This document shows positions 38,489 through 47,764 of a stretch of 53,210 nucleotides of DNA, piece after piece; positions within the stretch are counted from its first letter, which is position 1, and every line of letters begins with the position of its first letter. The notes beneath the pieces are model-generated. The model worked only from the letters and a program-made list of their open reading frames with translations. It had not been told where the DNA came from and did no database searches. The position numbers and the translations under genes are program-made. The stretch comes from an uncultured Rhodospirillaceae bacterium. GTDB taxonomy: Bacteria; Pseudomonadota; Alphaproteobacteria; MPNO01; UBA2964. The stretch covers positions 1 to 53,210 of the forward strand of contig CAJXEC010000005.1 in NCBI GenBank assembly GCA_913052165.1, read 5' to 3'.

Positions 38489-39361
38489 ATGGCGGGTCAC
38501 GTCATAGAGGACAGCTATTCGACAGCTGCAATTAGAATTGAAGATCAGGATCCCGAGCCTAGTCGGCCTGTAGGAGAATTTATTTGCAACGTTGCTACAA
38601 ACGACTGGGTGAACGACGAATATAAATTAATTTCGCTCGATGTTCACGAGAAAGCTCTGACAGCTGCTGCAGGTCAATTTTTTCACCTTCTTTGCCCCTC
38701 GCCCGATGGAGCAGAAGTTTGGATGCGCCGCCCCATGAGTGTTTACCGAGTTGATAAACAAAATCGCAGAGTAGAATTCCTGTATAAATGTGAGGGCCGC
38801 GGGACAAAGGGAATGTCAACGCTAGAAGCTGGCGATGAATTCAACATCTCGGGGCCCCTGGGTATCGGGTTTTGGTTGAAACCCGAGTGGAAAAACATAG
38901 TCGTCCTTGGTCGAGGTGTCGGCTTGGCCACATTGGCCCCCCTATCCCAGTTAGCATCAGATCAAGGCGTTGGGATCACTGCCATATTGAGCGCGCGAAA
39001 TCCGGACGTGGTGATGTCACGGGATTTATTCCAGAGTTATAACGCCGATATCATCGAGGTGTTAGATACTGACGGTTCATCTGAAGTTAGCAATGTGGAA
39101 AGAATTATTCAGAGCTTAATAGGCGAGGGAAAAGCCGACGCATTCTTTACCTGCGGGTCTAACAGATTGCTTAATCTGATGAAGCAAATGGGAAAAAAAC
39201 ATGGAATACCCGGCCAGGTCGCGATGGAGCAAATTATGGTTTGCGGCTTTGGAGCTTGTTATGTGTGCGTTCGAACCTTTGAGATCGACGGAGATCGGGT
39301 TTTGAAACGGGTCTGCAGAGAAGGACCTGTGTTTAACATGGAGGAGGCAGTAGGATGGTAG
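38489..39361 (+). CDS. PyrK-like FAD/[2Fe-2S] electron transfer subunit (dihydroorotate dehydrogenase B type); start likely 38489 rather than 38417
   Basis: GQFFHLLCPSPDGAEVWMRRPMSVYRVD, KCEGRGTKGMSTLEAGDEFNISGPLG, MVCGFGACYVCVRTF...RVCREGPVF cysteine motif. GAGGG ribosome-binding site before ATG 38489. Confidence 0.85.
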   Translation: MAGHVIEDSYSTAAIRIEDQDPEPSRPVGEFICNVATNDWVNDEYKLISLDVHEKALTAAAGQFFHLLCPSPDGAEVWMRRPMSVYRVDKQNRRVEFLYKCEGRGTKGMSTLEAGDEFNISGPLGIGFWLKPEWKNIVVLGRGVGLATLAPLSQLASDQGVGITAILSARNPDVVMSRDLFQSYNADIIEVLDTDGSSEVSNVERIIQSLIGEGKADAFFTCGSNRLLNLMKQMGKKHGIPGQVAMEQIMVCGFGACYVCVRTFEIDGDRVLKRVCREGPVFNMEEAVGW

Positions 39362-40299
39362 ATCTCTCAGTAAAAATTGGTGACCTCACCCTGCAAAATC
39401 CTGTGACCCCAGCTTCGGGAGCTTTTTCATGGGAATATGCTGATATCATTGACCTTAATCGGCTAGGAGGTCTAGTTGCCAAGACAATCTGTCGAGAGCC
39501 CCGTTTTGGCAACCCAACACCCAGGATGGCAGAGACCGAGGCGGGCATTATTCAGTCCATCGGCCTCCCAGGGAAAGGAATCAATTATTTTTTGGAAAAT
39601 ATTGTTCCCGAATATAAAAAGTTCACACCGCCACTTATTGTCAGTTGTTCGTCAGAAGATCCTGAGGAGTTCGCCGTACTTACAAAGGAGTTGAGTATAC
39701 CAGAAGTGGATGTAGTGGAGTGCAATATTTCTTGTCCGACGAGGAATACAACAGGTGGGAATTTCTCTCTCAACAGTGAACACACAAAATCCGTGGTAGG
39801 AAAGTTGAGGGAGGCCACTGATAAACCCCTTTGGGCTAAACTCTCACCTAATGCTGGTGACCTCGTCTCTATTGCGTTGGCGGCCGAAGAGGCCGGCGCG
39901 GACGCTGTGTGTATCGCAAACACGTTTCTTTCGCTGAAAATTAGAACTGATAACTTCAAGCCAGCACTCGGAAACAAATATGGCGGCATGGTCTCCCCAG
40001 CATTGAAGCCGATCGTGGTGCGAATGGTGTATCAATGCGCGAAGGAAGTAAAAATACCGATAATTGGTATCGGTGGCATTACCAAAGCCGAGGATGTCGT
40101 GGAATATATGCTGGCTGGAGCAAGCGCCGTTGGCATAGGCTATGCTGGGTTCCGGAACCCTTCTGCTTTAACGTCAATAATTGATGATTTAGAGGCCTGG
40201 TGCGATAGTCGCGGTATAGAAAGAGTCTCAGATCTAATAGGCGCTGTTGATGATGACATGGAAATGGACACCCTTAATGCGGCAAGCGCTGGCGTCTAA
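39355..40299 (+). CDS. Dihydroorotate dehydrogenase class 1B-like / dihydropyrimidine dehydrogenase-like protein
   Basis: NPVTPASGAFSWEY, GLVAKTICREPRFGNPTPRMAETEAGIIQSIGLPGKG, VVECNISCPTRN, IGIGGITKAEDVVEYMLAGASAVGIG. Overlaps the pyrK-like stop. Confidence 0.85.
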   Translation: MVDLSVKIGDLTLQNPVTPASGAFSWEYADIIDLNRLGGLVAKTICREPRFGNPTPRMAETEAGIIQSIGLPGKGINYFLENIVPEYKKFTPPLIVSCSSEDPEEFAVLTKELSIPEVDVVECNISCPTRNTTGGNFSLNSEHTKSVVGKLREATDKPLWAKLSPNAGDLVSIALAAEEAGADAVCIANTFLSLKIRTDNFKPALGNKYGGMVSPALKPIVVRMVYQCAKEVKIPIIGIGGITKAEDVVEYMLAGASAVGIGYAGFRNPSALTSIIDDLEAWCDSRGIERVSDLIGAVDDDMEMDTLNAASAGV

Positions 40300-40312
40300 T
40301 CTTTAGTCGCTA

Positions 40313-41215
40313 TTAATCATCACCTGGAACGGTGCCCTTTGGCAGCGATGCAACATGGCTGTATATCTCGCGGGGGCGAGTAAACCATATCTTTTCCCGT
40401 TCTGGATGATTGCATATGTGATTTAGGATGTCGCGAAGACCAGCTAGACGATAGGGTTGTCCAACTACAAATGTATGTAAGGCGAGGCTAAACACTAGAG
40501 GTTGACTATCAGATAGTCTTATCTGTTCATCAAAATGGGCACAAACCATCTCGGTAAACTGACTTGCTGTATGCCTGCGAGAGAGTTGAGCCGGCGAGTC
40601 ATTGATCTCAATATGGTAAGGCAACATCAGTAATGGGCCAGATTTCGTGCGCATCCAGGTTGGTTGATCGTCATTCGACCAGTCCATGATAAACTTGTAG
40701 CCGGCTTCTTTTAATAAGTCGGGGGTGTGGACGCTTTCCGAGATCCAAGGTCCCATCCAGCCACCAGGGCCTTCCCCCTCATGTTCTAAAAACGCATTCG
40801 TAGCAATTTCTATTAAAGAACGCTCCTCCCCCTCGGAGTAATCACCTTGTTGCTCCGAGTTAGTAATACCATGGCCAATAAATTCATCATTGCGTTCTCG
40901 AATACGCTCTGGAATTTGGGGGGCGTAGTCATAAATTGATGTGTTCATTAGGTGGCTCGCAGGTAGACCTAACTCATCGAAGAGATCAAAGAGTCGCCAA
41001 ATTCCGACCCGAAGCCCATAGTCTCTCCAGGCGTAATTTCGGACATCGGGTTGAACACCAGGGTTCGTTGGTGTGTGGCCAAGGCCTTCGCCAAAACTAA
41101 AGTGTTCAATATTAAGACCGATATAGAACGCGAGCCTTTTTCCTTCTGGCCAACTGTAGTCAGGACGTTCAATAATTGGGCTATAGTCATATCGCCCGTG
41201 CTTTTTTAAATCCAA
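40313..41215 (-). CDS. Polysaccharide deacetylase family protein, PuuE/allantoinase-like
   Basis: RYDYSPIIERPDYSWPEGKRLAFYIGLNIEHFSFGEG, WRDYGLRVGIWRLFDL, DEFIGHGITNSEQQ, GWMGPWISESVHTPDLLKEAGYKFIMDWSNDDQPTWM, LPYHIEINDSPA. Confidence 0.85.
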   Translation of the reverse strand: MDLKKHGRYDYSPIIERPDYSWPEGKRLAFYIGLNIEHFSFGEGLGHTPTNPGVQPDVRNYAWRDYGLRVGIWRLFDLFDELGLPASHLMNTSIYDYAPQIPERIRERNDEFIGHGITNSEQQGDYSEGEERSLIEIATNAFLEHEGEGPGGWMGPWISESVHTPDLLKEAGYKFIMDWSNDDQPTWMRTKSGPLLMLPYHIEINDSPAQLSRRHTASQFTEMVCAHFDEQIRLSDSQPLVFSLALHTFVVGQPYRLAGLRDILNHICNHPEREKIWFTRPREIYSHVASLPKGTVPGDD

Positions 41216-41268
41216 TTTTTATGACCTCTGTTCTAGTCTGTATCTATGTTTGCCAGGCCTTGATGGCG

Positions 41269-42438
41269 TCAATGATTTGCATTGCTCTCTTTCGCAGACC
41301 GAATAAGTGCCAGGAATCGATAAATACCGTGAACAAACTTGCTGTATGGAAGTGTCAAGAATAGGCTGAAAACCACTCCAAGATGTATCGCCAGCAATAT
41401 ACCCATGAGGGGTGTTTCTCGTAGGAAAAGCAATACAAGGCCAGTGAATGATGTTAAAAACAGCATTGCGATGAACCCAGTGTCCATCCCAAACCGGTCT
41501 GGATCCTGCAGCTCTTTTGGCCGTTTAAATTTTTCTAGAAAAAGCCCCGCCGGTCCAATTACCAATCCAATACCCCCTAAAGTTCCAAGAATTACAGGCA
41601 AGTCCCACCATGGATAGGGAGCCTCCCTTCCTAGCCCGTAGTGATAAAGTGTTGCAACTGATGTCGATGCAAAACATAGGAGAAACCCGTAAAAGGTCAA
41701 ATGATGGGCATGTTTGCGTCCATCTTTCTTTTGGATTGTTTCTCCACTGCAGCCGGCTCCTCCTCCATCTAAATACCTCAACTTAAAGGAGTCACTGAAA
41801 GCCTGCCAAAACCCGCTCCCGGCACCGGCGATACTAGCATTAGTGGTGTCTTTCCAGAACGTAATGGCTCCCATAATAATCGCTATGATTGCAGCGACGA
41901 AAGCCACTCCAAATAGAAGGGCCATGGTATTGTGAGGCATCAATTTATAAAAAGCTCCAGGACCGGTGTGCACGGCCCACAATAGGTCAGGATTATTGAA
42001 ATAGATGAAACCTAAAATAAATCCTGCGACACTCAGTGCAGTGATGATACTGATGGCAAGGCCATTGCGGTAAAATAGGCCTGAGAGGAAACTTGGCCAT
42101 GCATACCGGCTGTAGGTCTCCGCTCTAAGAGACGCCATTGTTTTTGGCACGTTAACCTCAAAATCATGCGGAGGCGAAAATTGACAATCGGCAAAGCATG
42201 CCCCGCAGGCATGACACAGATTAGCCATGTAATTTAGGTCGCCCTCAGTAAAATCGCGGCGTAATTCCATCGCCGGGAATACTGCGCATAACCCTTGGCA
42301 GTAACGACATGAATTACAGATCGTCATTAGGCGGTCAGCTTCATTAAGGTTCTCAGAAGAGTGCTCAATCCCTCTGCCTCCCGCTTTGGTTGGTTTGGTT
42401 AGGGGACTTTGTCCTATAAGATCGCTAGTTGCGGACAT
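41269..42438 (-). CDS. tcuB: TcuB-like tricarballylate utilization 4Fe-4S / membrane electron-transfer protein
   Basis: CNSCRYCQGLCAVFPAMELRRDF, CHACGACFADCQFSPPHDFEVNVPKTMA, then transmembrane helices. Confidence 0.87.
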   Translation of the reverse strand: MSATSDLIGQSPLTKPTKAGGRGIEHSSENLNEADRLMTICNSCRYCQGLCAVFPAMELRRDFTEGDLNYMANLCHACGACFADCQFSPPHDFEVNVPKTMASLRAETYSRYAWPSFLSGLFYRNGLAISIITALSVAGFILGFIYFNNPDLLWAVHTGPGAFYKLMPHNTMALLFGVAFVAAIIAIIMGAITFWKDTTNASIAGAGSGFWQAFSDSFKLRYLDGGGAGCSGETIQKKDGRKHAHHLTFYGFLLCFASTSVATLYHYGLGREAPYPWWDLPVILGTLGGIGLVIGPAGLFLEKFKRPKELQDPDRFGMDTGFIAMLFLTSFTGLVLLFLRETPLMGILLAIHLGVVFSLFLTLPYSKFVHGIYRFLALIRSAKESNANH

Positions 42439-43849
42439 GTTTTGATGCCTCCTTTCCAGCTATACGCCCAAAAACACTTCCAATGGTCATTCCTATACCT
42501 GCTGCGTACCCTCGCCCTAGGACATTCCCGGACATAATTTCACCCGCCGCGAACATATTTGCCGATGGTTTTCCGTCAGACATTTGGATCCTCGCATCTT
42601 TGTCTATTCTAACGCCTAAATATGTAAAAGTGATCCCGGGTCGAACAGGATACGCGTAAAACGGCGGTGTCTCTATTCTTCGGGCCCAGTGTGTCTTAGG
42701 AGGGTTAATCCCTTCTGTGTGGCAATCGTCCAAGATTGTATGATCAAAATTCCCCTCGATAACTGAACCATTGAACTGATTTATGGTCGCTACTAGCTTT
42801 TCCTCCGGGATTTCGAGTTTTTTTGCTAACTCATTTATTGAGTCTGCTTTAATAGGTGGATAAAGGGAGGGCATAAATTTTTTCAAAACTGAATGATCGA
42901 AAATTATGAACGCAATTTGGTCGGGTTGCTGAGCGACCAGACGCCCCCAAATAGCATATCTTTTAGGCCATATGTCCTCGCCCTCATCGTAGAACCGTTC
43001 TGATCGGTTGTTTACGACGACGCCGAAAACTACACAATCCAATCGGGTGATGATTCCACCATCGTATTTCGGAGCTCTCGCATCAATGGCGACAGCATGG
43101 CATTGTGTTGGATCTCCAACTTCTTGAGCTCCTTTATCCAATAGCATTCTTAGCACCGAACCTTGGTTATTTGCGGTTCCGCGGATTAGAAAGTTTTCTG
43201 CCGCCTCTCCCCAATATTTTTTCAACCAATCAATATTGGACTCAAAGCCTCCAGCGGCTGCCACCAATGATTTGGCCTGTATGTTGTAATTTTTTGCTGG
43301 ATCAGCCCCAATTTTAGCTTCTGCTGACAAAAACATGCCATTTTCTATTTCCAGAGAAGTAACTTCCGCCTCATAGCATATTTGAACCCCAATTTTCTCC
43401 GCGGTCTCATAAAGCGCATTTAGCATTGCGCGACCGCCTCCCAGGAAAAAAGAATTTGTTCGACCTAGCCCGAGAGTTCCGCCCAAGGGGGGCTGAAATT
43501 TCACACCCTGTTCAACGATCCAATTCAGCATATCTTTACTTTCGTGGATCATGTGCTTGGCGAGTTCTTGATCTGTCTCACCCTCGGTGACACGCATAAG
43601 ATCATCAAATAACTCGTCCTCAGGGTAAGGGCCGGTGAGTGTATCCGTGGCTTCATCGTGGGCGCATCGCATATTGCGCGTATGCCTAGTATTGCCACCC
43701 CGATAAAATTCTTTAGCGCGTTCAAGAACAAGCACGTTTGATCCATCTCTCCGTGCGCTTATCGCAGCACATAGTGCAGCGTTACCACCGCCGATCACTA
43801 AGACATCGTATTTTGAAGAAAAATCAGGAATAGAATTGTCGTTTTTCAC
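42425..43849 (-). CDS. tcuA: TcuA-like FAD-dependent tricarballylate dehydrogenase
   Basis: YDVLVIGGGNAALCAAISARRDGSNVLVLERAKEFYRGGNTRHTRNMRC, FAAGEIMSGNVLGRGYAAGIGMTIGSVFGRIAG. Overlaps tcuB. Confidence 0.87.
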   Translation of the reverse strand: MKNDNSIPDFSSKYDVLVIGGGNAALCAAISARRDGSNVLVLERAKEFYRGGNTRHTRNMRCAHDEATDTLTGPYPEDELFDDLMRVTEGETDQELAKHMIHESKDMLNWIVEQGVKFQPPLGGTLGLGRTNSFFLGGGRAMLNALYETAEKIGVQICYEAEVTSLEIENGMFLSAEAKIGADPAKNYNIQAKSLVAAAGGFESNIDWLKKYWGEAAENFLIRGTANNQGSVLRMLLDKGAQEVGDPTQCHAVAIDARAPKYDGGIITRLDCVVFGVVVNNRSERFYDEGEDIWPKRYAIWGRLVAQQPDQIAFIIFDHSVLKKFMPSLYPPIKADSINELAKKLEIPEEKLVATINQFNGSVIEGNFDHTILDDCHTEGINPPKTHWARRIETPPFYAYPVRPGITFTYLGVRIDKDARIQMSDGKPSANMFAAGEIMSGNVLGRGYAAGIGMTIGSVFGRIAGKEASKHVRN

Positions 43850-43880
43850 TTGTCTGCCCAGTAAATTATAATTTCGAAAT

Positions 43881-45161
43881 TTAATTTATCAATATTTTGC
43901 TGACCCATTTACACCATGAAATAAGACGGTTGTCTTGCCATCTAGGACAAACAAGCTGGATTCCCACGGGGAGCTCGTTTGGACCTGTGTGAGTGGGTAC
44001 CGTCATAGTGGGCACGTGTAAAATAGTCCAATATCCTTGGAGCCTTGCATCTCCGGTATCTCTTAAGGTCTTGGGGGCCTCGCCGCTTGCAGCCGGTGTA
44101 AGAATAAAATCTAGGGGTTTAAAAATTGTGTCCATCATGGCTCTCCCATCTTCAGCTCTCAGCAGCGCTGAGTGATACTCATCCCAGGGTATAGTCAAAC
44201 CGTTATCGACTTGTTGAAGGATTTTGTCGGACATTTTCTCGCGATGGTTCCGCGAATGCCAGGATAGGACTCGGCTCCGTTCGAAATCATTCAGGAGATT
44301 TCTGATTCTTGTGTGATCCTCAAAAGTTTCGGGCATACGTATGTCTATTATTTCCGCACCCGCGTTCGATAATTTTCTTGCTGAATCTTCCACTGCAAAC
44401 CGCGTCTCACTCGATGCTTCAGGCCAAAGGTGGGTTTTGACCAAGCCAATACGGGGGTGCGCAATTTCTTTTGCTGGTGGGACCACCGGTCGGTTGAGGA
44501 GAACTGAGGAGACAAGATCGATGTCGTCAACGGATCTGGCCATCAGACCTATTGTATCTAAGTTCTCGGAAGCAAAAAGGAGACCCGATCGATTAATGAC
44601 ATTGTATGTCGGTTTATAACCAAATATCCCACAAAAAGAGGCGGGTCTGAGAACAGAACCACCAGTCTGCGTGCCAAATGCGACGTGGACCATTCTGTCG
44701 GCAACCGCTGCTGCTGAACCACTAGATGATCCTCCGGGAGTGTGTTCTGGATTTGCCGGATTAGCGGTTGGTCCGGGGTAAGATCCTGCAAATTCGCAAG
44801 TGACCGTTTTTCCCATGATGATAGCACCAGCAGCCCGCATGACTCCTACGCAAGCGGCATCAACCTTTGGCTGCCACTCATTATAGATGGGGGATCCCAT
44901 CTCAGTGGGCATATCCGATGTATCGAGCACATCTTTTATTCCTACAGGCAATCCAGCTAAGGGGGTCGATTTTTCTCCCCGATCTATTTCGACAGCTGCC
45001 TTGAGCGCTTGCTCCCGGTTTAAGTAAGCCCAGGCTTTGATGGTGGCTTCCCGTTCAGCGATGCGGTCAAGACAGTCTCGCATTACAGCCTCTGCAGTGA
45101 CCTGTTCGGTTTTGATCTTTTTCACAACTTCCGTTGCGGTAATTTCATTGAGTCTATTCAT
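43881..45161 (-). CDS. Amidase signature family protein
   Basis: PLAGLPVGIKDVLDTSDMPTEMGSPIY, TPGGSSSGSAAAVADRMVHVAFGTQTGGSVLRPASFCGIFGYKPTY (Ser-cisSer-Lys). Confidence 0.94.
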   Translation of the reverse strand: MNRLNEITATEVVKKIKTEQVTAEAVMRDCLDRIAEREATIKAWAYLNREQALKAAVEIDRGEKSTPLAGLPVGIKDVLDTSDMPTEMGSPIYNEWQPKVDAACVGVMRAAGAIIMGKTVTCEFAGSYPGPTANPANPEHTPGGSSSGSAAAVADRMVHVAFGTQTGGSVLRPASFCGIFGYKPTYNVINRSGLLFASENLDTIGLMARSVDDIDLVSSVLLNRPVVPPAKEIAHPRIGLVKTHLWPEASSETRFAVEDSARKLSNAGAEIIDIRMPETFEDHTRIRNLLNDFERSRVLSWHSRNHREKMSDKILQQVDNGLTIPWDEYHSALLRAEDGRAMMDTIFKPLDFILTPAASGEAPKTLRDTGDARLQGYWTILHVPTMTVPTHTGPNELPVGIQLVCPRWQDNRLISWCKWVSKILIN

Positions 45162-46258
45162 ACCAACATCTCACAAATATATTCACCGATTGCCATAGAT
45201 GAGGTCAGCCCCGGCGACTCAAGACCGTAAAGACATATGAGACCGGGAATTCCATGTATTTGGGGGCCCTGTATAAGAAAATCCAGGCTGGTTGCACGTG
45301 CTTCACTCAGCTTCGGCCGAATGCCAGCATAACCAGGCTCTAAATCACCATCTTTTAGCGCGGGCCAAAATTTTCTGATGCCTTCATAGAAGGGTCCTAC
45401 GCGATTTGGATCTACCGTGTAGTCTATCCTGGAGGTGAATTCTGTGTCGGGTCCAAAGCGGATAGATCCAGACATATCAGGGCTAACATGGATGGATAGC
45501 CCATTTTCATCGGGCACGGGATAAATTAATCGTTTAAAAGGTTTTTTTGAGGTGAGAGCAAAATAATTACCCTTTGCAAAAACTACATTCGGAATTAACT
45601 CGGCGTTGAGACCGATAATAGATTTTGAGACCTCGGTTGCGTTATGGCCCGCAGCATTTACACAAACTTTACAGTGAACTGAGATTGGATCTTTGCCGCC
45701 CACATCTAGTTGGATGCCGCGATCAGTGATCATCCCGCCAATAACCGGGCTATTAAGTACCAATTGCGCACTAGAGTTTTCAGCATCTCCGAGCAGTGCG
45801 TTCATCAGATCGTGTTGGTCGACTACACCGGATGATGGCGATAAGACGACTTCTTGGAAAATAAGCTCTGGCTCAAGCTCACGAACTTCGCCAGCATCTA
45901 GTGGCCGTAAATCAAGAAGGCCATTACTTTTTGCTTTTTCTAGTTGTTTTCTAAGCCGACTTACCTGTTGATCGTCATTTGCCACTAAGAGCTTTCCACA
46001 GCGATTATGTCCGATATTCCGTTCCGGACAGTAACGGTAGAGAAGTTGTTTGCCGCGCTGACATAAGCGATTTTTCAAGCTTCCAAGAGGATAAGAAATA
46101 CCTGCGTGAATGCAGCCTGTATTCCTTGATGATGTATGGGTTCCAATGGAGTCCTCGGCCTCAAGGATCAAAACCTCCCTGCCAGTAATTGATAGTTCGC
46201 GAGCGATCGCTAAACCTATCACACCAGCGCCAATGACGATGCAATCGACATGTTCCAT
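45158..46258 (-). CDS. NAD(P)/FAD-dependent oxidoreductase, L-2-hydroxyglutarate oxidase-like
   Basis: DCIVIGAGVIGLAIARELSITGREVLILEAEDSIGTHTSSRNTGCIHAGISYPLGSLKNRLC. ATGA overlap with the amidase. Confidence 0.87.
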   Translation of the reverse strand: MEHVDCIVIGAGVIGLAIARELSITGREVLILEAEDSIGTHTSSRNTGCIHAGISYPLGSLKNRLCQRGKQLLYRYCPERNIGHNRCGKLLVANDDQQVSRLRKQLEKAKSNGLLDLRPLDAGEVRELEPELIFQEVVLSPSSGVVDQHDLMNALLGDAENSSAQLVLNSPVIGGMITDRGIQLDVGGKDPISVHCKVCVNAAGHNATEVSKSIIGLNAELIPNVVFAKGNYFALTSKKPFKRLIYPVPDENGLSIHVSPDMSGSIRFGPDTEFTSRIDYTVDPNRVGPFYEGIRKFWPALKDGDLEPGYAGIRPKLSEARATSLDFLIQGPQIHGIPGLICLYGLESPGLTSSMAIGEYICEMLV

Positions 46259-46359
46259 AATCTCTAGACTTTACGGAATTCGGGGTTATGGTGAAAGCCT
46301 TGATATTAAGTTTACTCTTCTTGGAGTGATATTCAAAAAAAATTAGACGGGGTACTTAA

Positions 46360-47403
46360 ATGGGATCGATTGACGCTGATGCGCACGTCGTTGAGTGCGA
46401 AAGAACCTTTGATTTTCTGGATCCAGAATTTGAAAAATACCGTCCGAGGGTAGTGACAACCAAAAAGGGCGGTGTAGAGAGCAGTGTAGGTGTTGTTCAA
46501 CGCGAATTTTGGTACCTCGACAATAGGATGCAGCCGAAGGAGGGAAATGTAGGAGCCAACACATCGCGTGAGGCAAGGGAGTTGGAGGACGTAGGCGTGC
46601 GGCTCGCCCACATGGATGATCTTGGGATAGATGTCCAGGTTCTTTACCCCACACTTTTTCTGCGCCCATGGACAAGAAACCCTGAGATTGAATATGCCTT
46701 ATCTAGGGCCTACAACCGTTGGTTGGCGTCGATCTGGAGGCAGGCGCCCGACCGGCTTAGGTGGGTGGTGATGCCTTCACTGTTGAACATTGACACGGTG
46801 AAAGCGGAGCTTGAGTTTGGTAAAGAGAATGGGGCCTGTGGTGTATACGTGCATGGTATCGAACATGATACGCCCCTTTATTCTAAGCGCTATTTTCCGC
46901 TTTATGAGGCCGCACAGGAGTTAGATCTGGCAATTTGTTTTCATGCGGGGAACAATAGTTTTCTTCTCGAGGACATGTACAAAGATGATGCAGGTTTTGC
47001 AAAGGCCAAGCTACCAGTCGTTGCGTCATTCCATCAACTTTTATTGAAAGAAATACCTGCTATGTTTCCAACCTTGCGTTGGGGTTATGTCGAGGTCAGT
47101 GCTCAATGGGTCCCTTACGCTTTAAATGACCTTTCGATCAGGCTTAGTCGAAAGGGTAAGGATATGTCTCCTACAATAATGGCGGATAATCGAATGTGGG
47201 TTGCTTGCCAAGTTACAGACGACCTAGATTGGGTTGTAAAATATGCAGGAGAGAGCCAAATCGTCGTAGGAACAGACTATGGTCATAACGATACTTCTAC
47301 TGAAATTAAGGCGCTTCGAAAACTGAGTGAAGACGGACAGGTTTCCCCGGAAGTTGCATCAAAAATATTGGAGGATAATTCCCGGGCGCTTTATGGTTTA
47401 TAA
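46360..47403 (+). CDS. Amidohydrolase family protein (Amidohydro_2, ACMSD-like)
   Basis: IDADAHVVECERTFDFLDPEFEKYRP, RLAHMDDLGIDVQVLYPTLFL, YNRWLASIWRQAPDRLRWVVMPSL, ICFHAGNN, VVGTDYGHNDTSTEI. Confidence 0.92.
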   Translation: MGSIDADAHVVECERTFDFLDPEFEKYRPRVVTTKKGGVESSVGVVQREFWYLDNRMQPKEGNVGANTSREARELEDVGVRLAHMDDLGIDVQVLYPTLFLRPWTRNPEIEYALSRAYNRWLASIWRQAPDRLRWVVMPSLLNIDTVKAELEFGKENGACGVYVHGIEHDTPLYSKRYFPLYEAAQELDLAICFHAGNNSFLLEDMYKDDAGFAKAKLPVVASFHQLLLKEIPAMFPTLRWGYVEVSAQWVPYALNDLSIRLSRKGKDMSPTIMADNRMWVACQVTDDLDWVVKYAGESQIVVGTDYGHNDTSTEIKALRKLSEDGQVSPEVASKILEDNSRALYGL

Positions 47404-47421
47404 TCCCGGATAATGTCTCAA

Positions 47422-47610
47422 TTAACCGCTGCTTGTATACCAGCCACCATTTACATGGACGGTCGTACCCGTCGTAACTCCCGTCAGGGCCAACTAAATG
47501 TCGAACAGTCGCCTCGACCTCCTCTACACGGCCAGCTCGTCCGAGGGGAAAGTGTCTTTTTAGAATGGGCGGAGGAACATGCCCTGAGCCAGCATCAATG
47601 CACACAGTCC
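47422..47610 (-). pseudogene. 3' remnant of an SDR gene, frameshifted
   Basis: KRHFPLGRAGRVEEVEATVRHLVGPDGSY then, after a frame change, TGTTVHVNGGWYTSSG*, a typical SDR C-terminus split over two frames. Confidence 0.8.
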
Positions 47611-47627
47611 TTTGCAAGGTCGAGTGC

Positions 47628-47763
47628 CTAACTATCTAGCGTCCACGAGCCGCGTGCTCCGTAACGATAATCTTTCTCTAGCTCCTCAGACGTCCTGGGG
47701 CGATATAACCACTGTCGCTTAGGCATTGAGCCCACGACAGTCGTTAGAAATGGGATTGCACTT
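47628..47763 (-). pseudogene. N-terminal fragment resembling a cobalamin-independent methionine synthase (MetE C-domain) family protein
   Basis: ISAIPFLTTVVGSMPKRQWLYRPRTSEELEKDYRYGARGSWTLDS*. TTVVGS-P---WL is the typical family start. No ATG/GTG start seen, truncated after about 43 codons. Confidence 0.6.
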
Positions 47764-47764
47764 A

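Noticed and set aside
46333-46675. Minus-strand ORFs over the amidohydrolase start
   Set aside because: Antisense to a strongly supported Amidohydro_2 protein; no domain signature.
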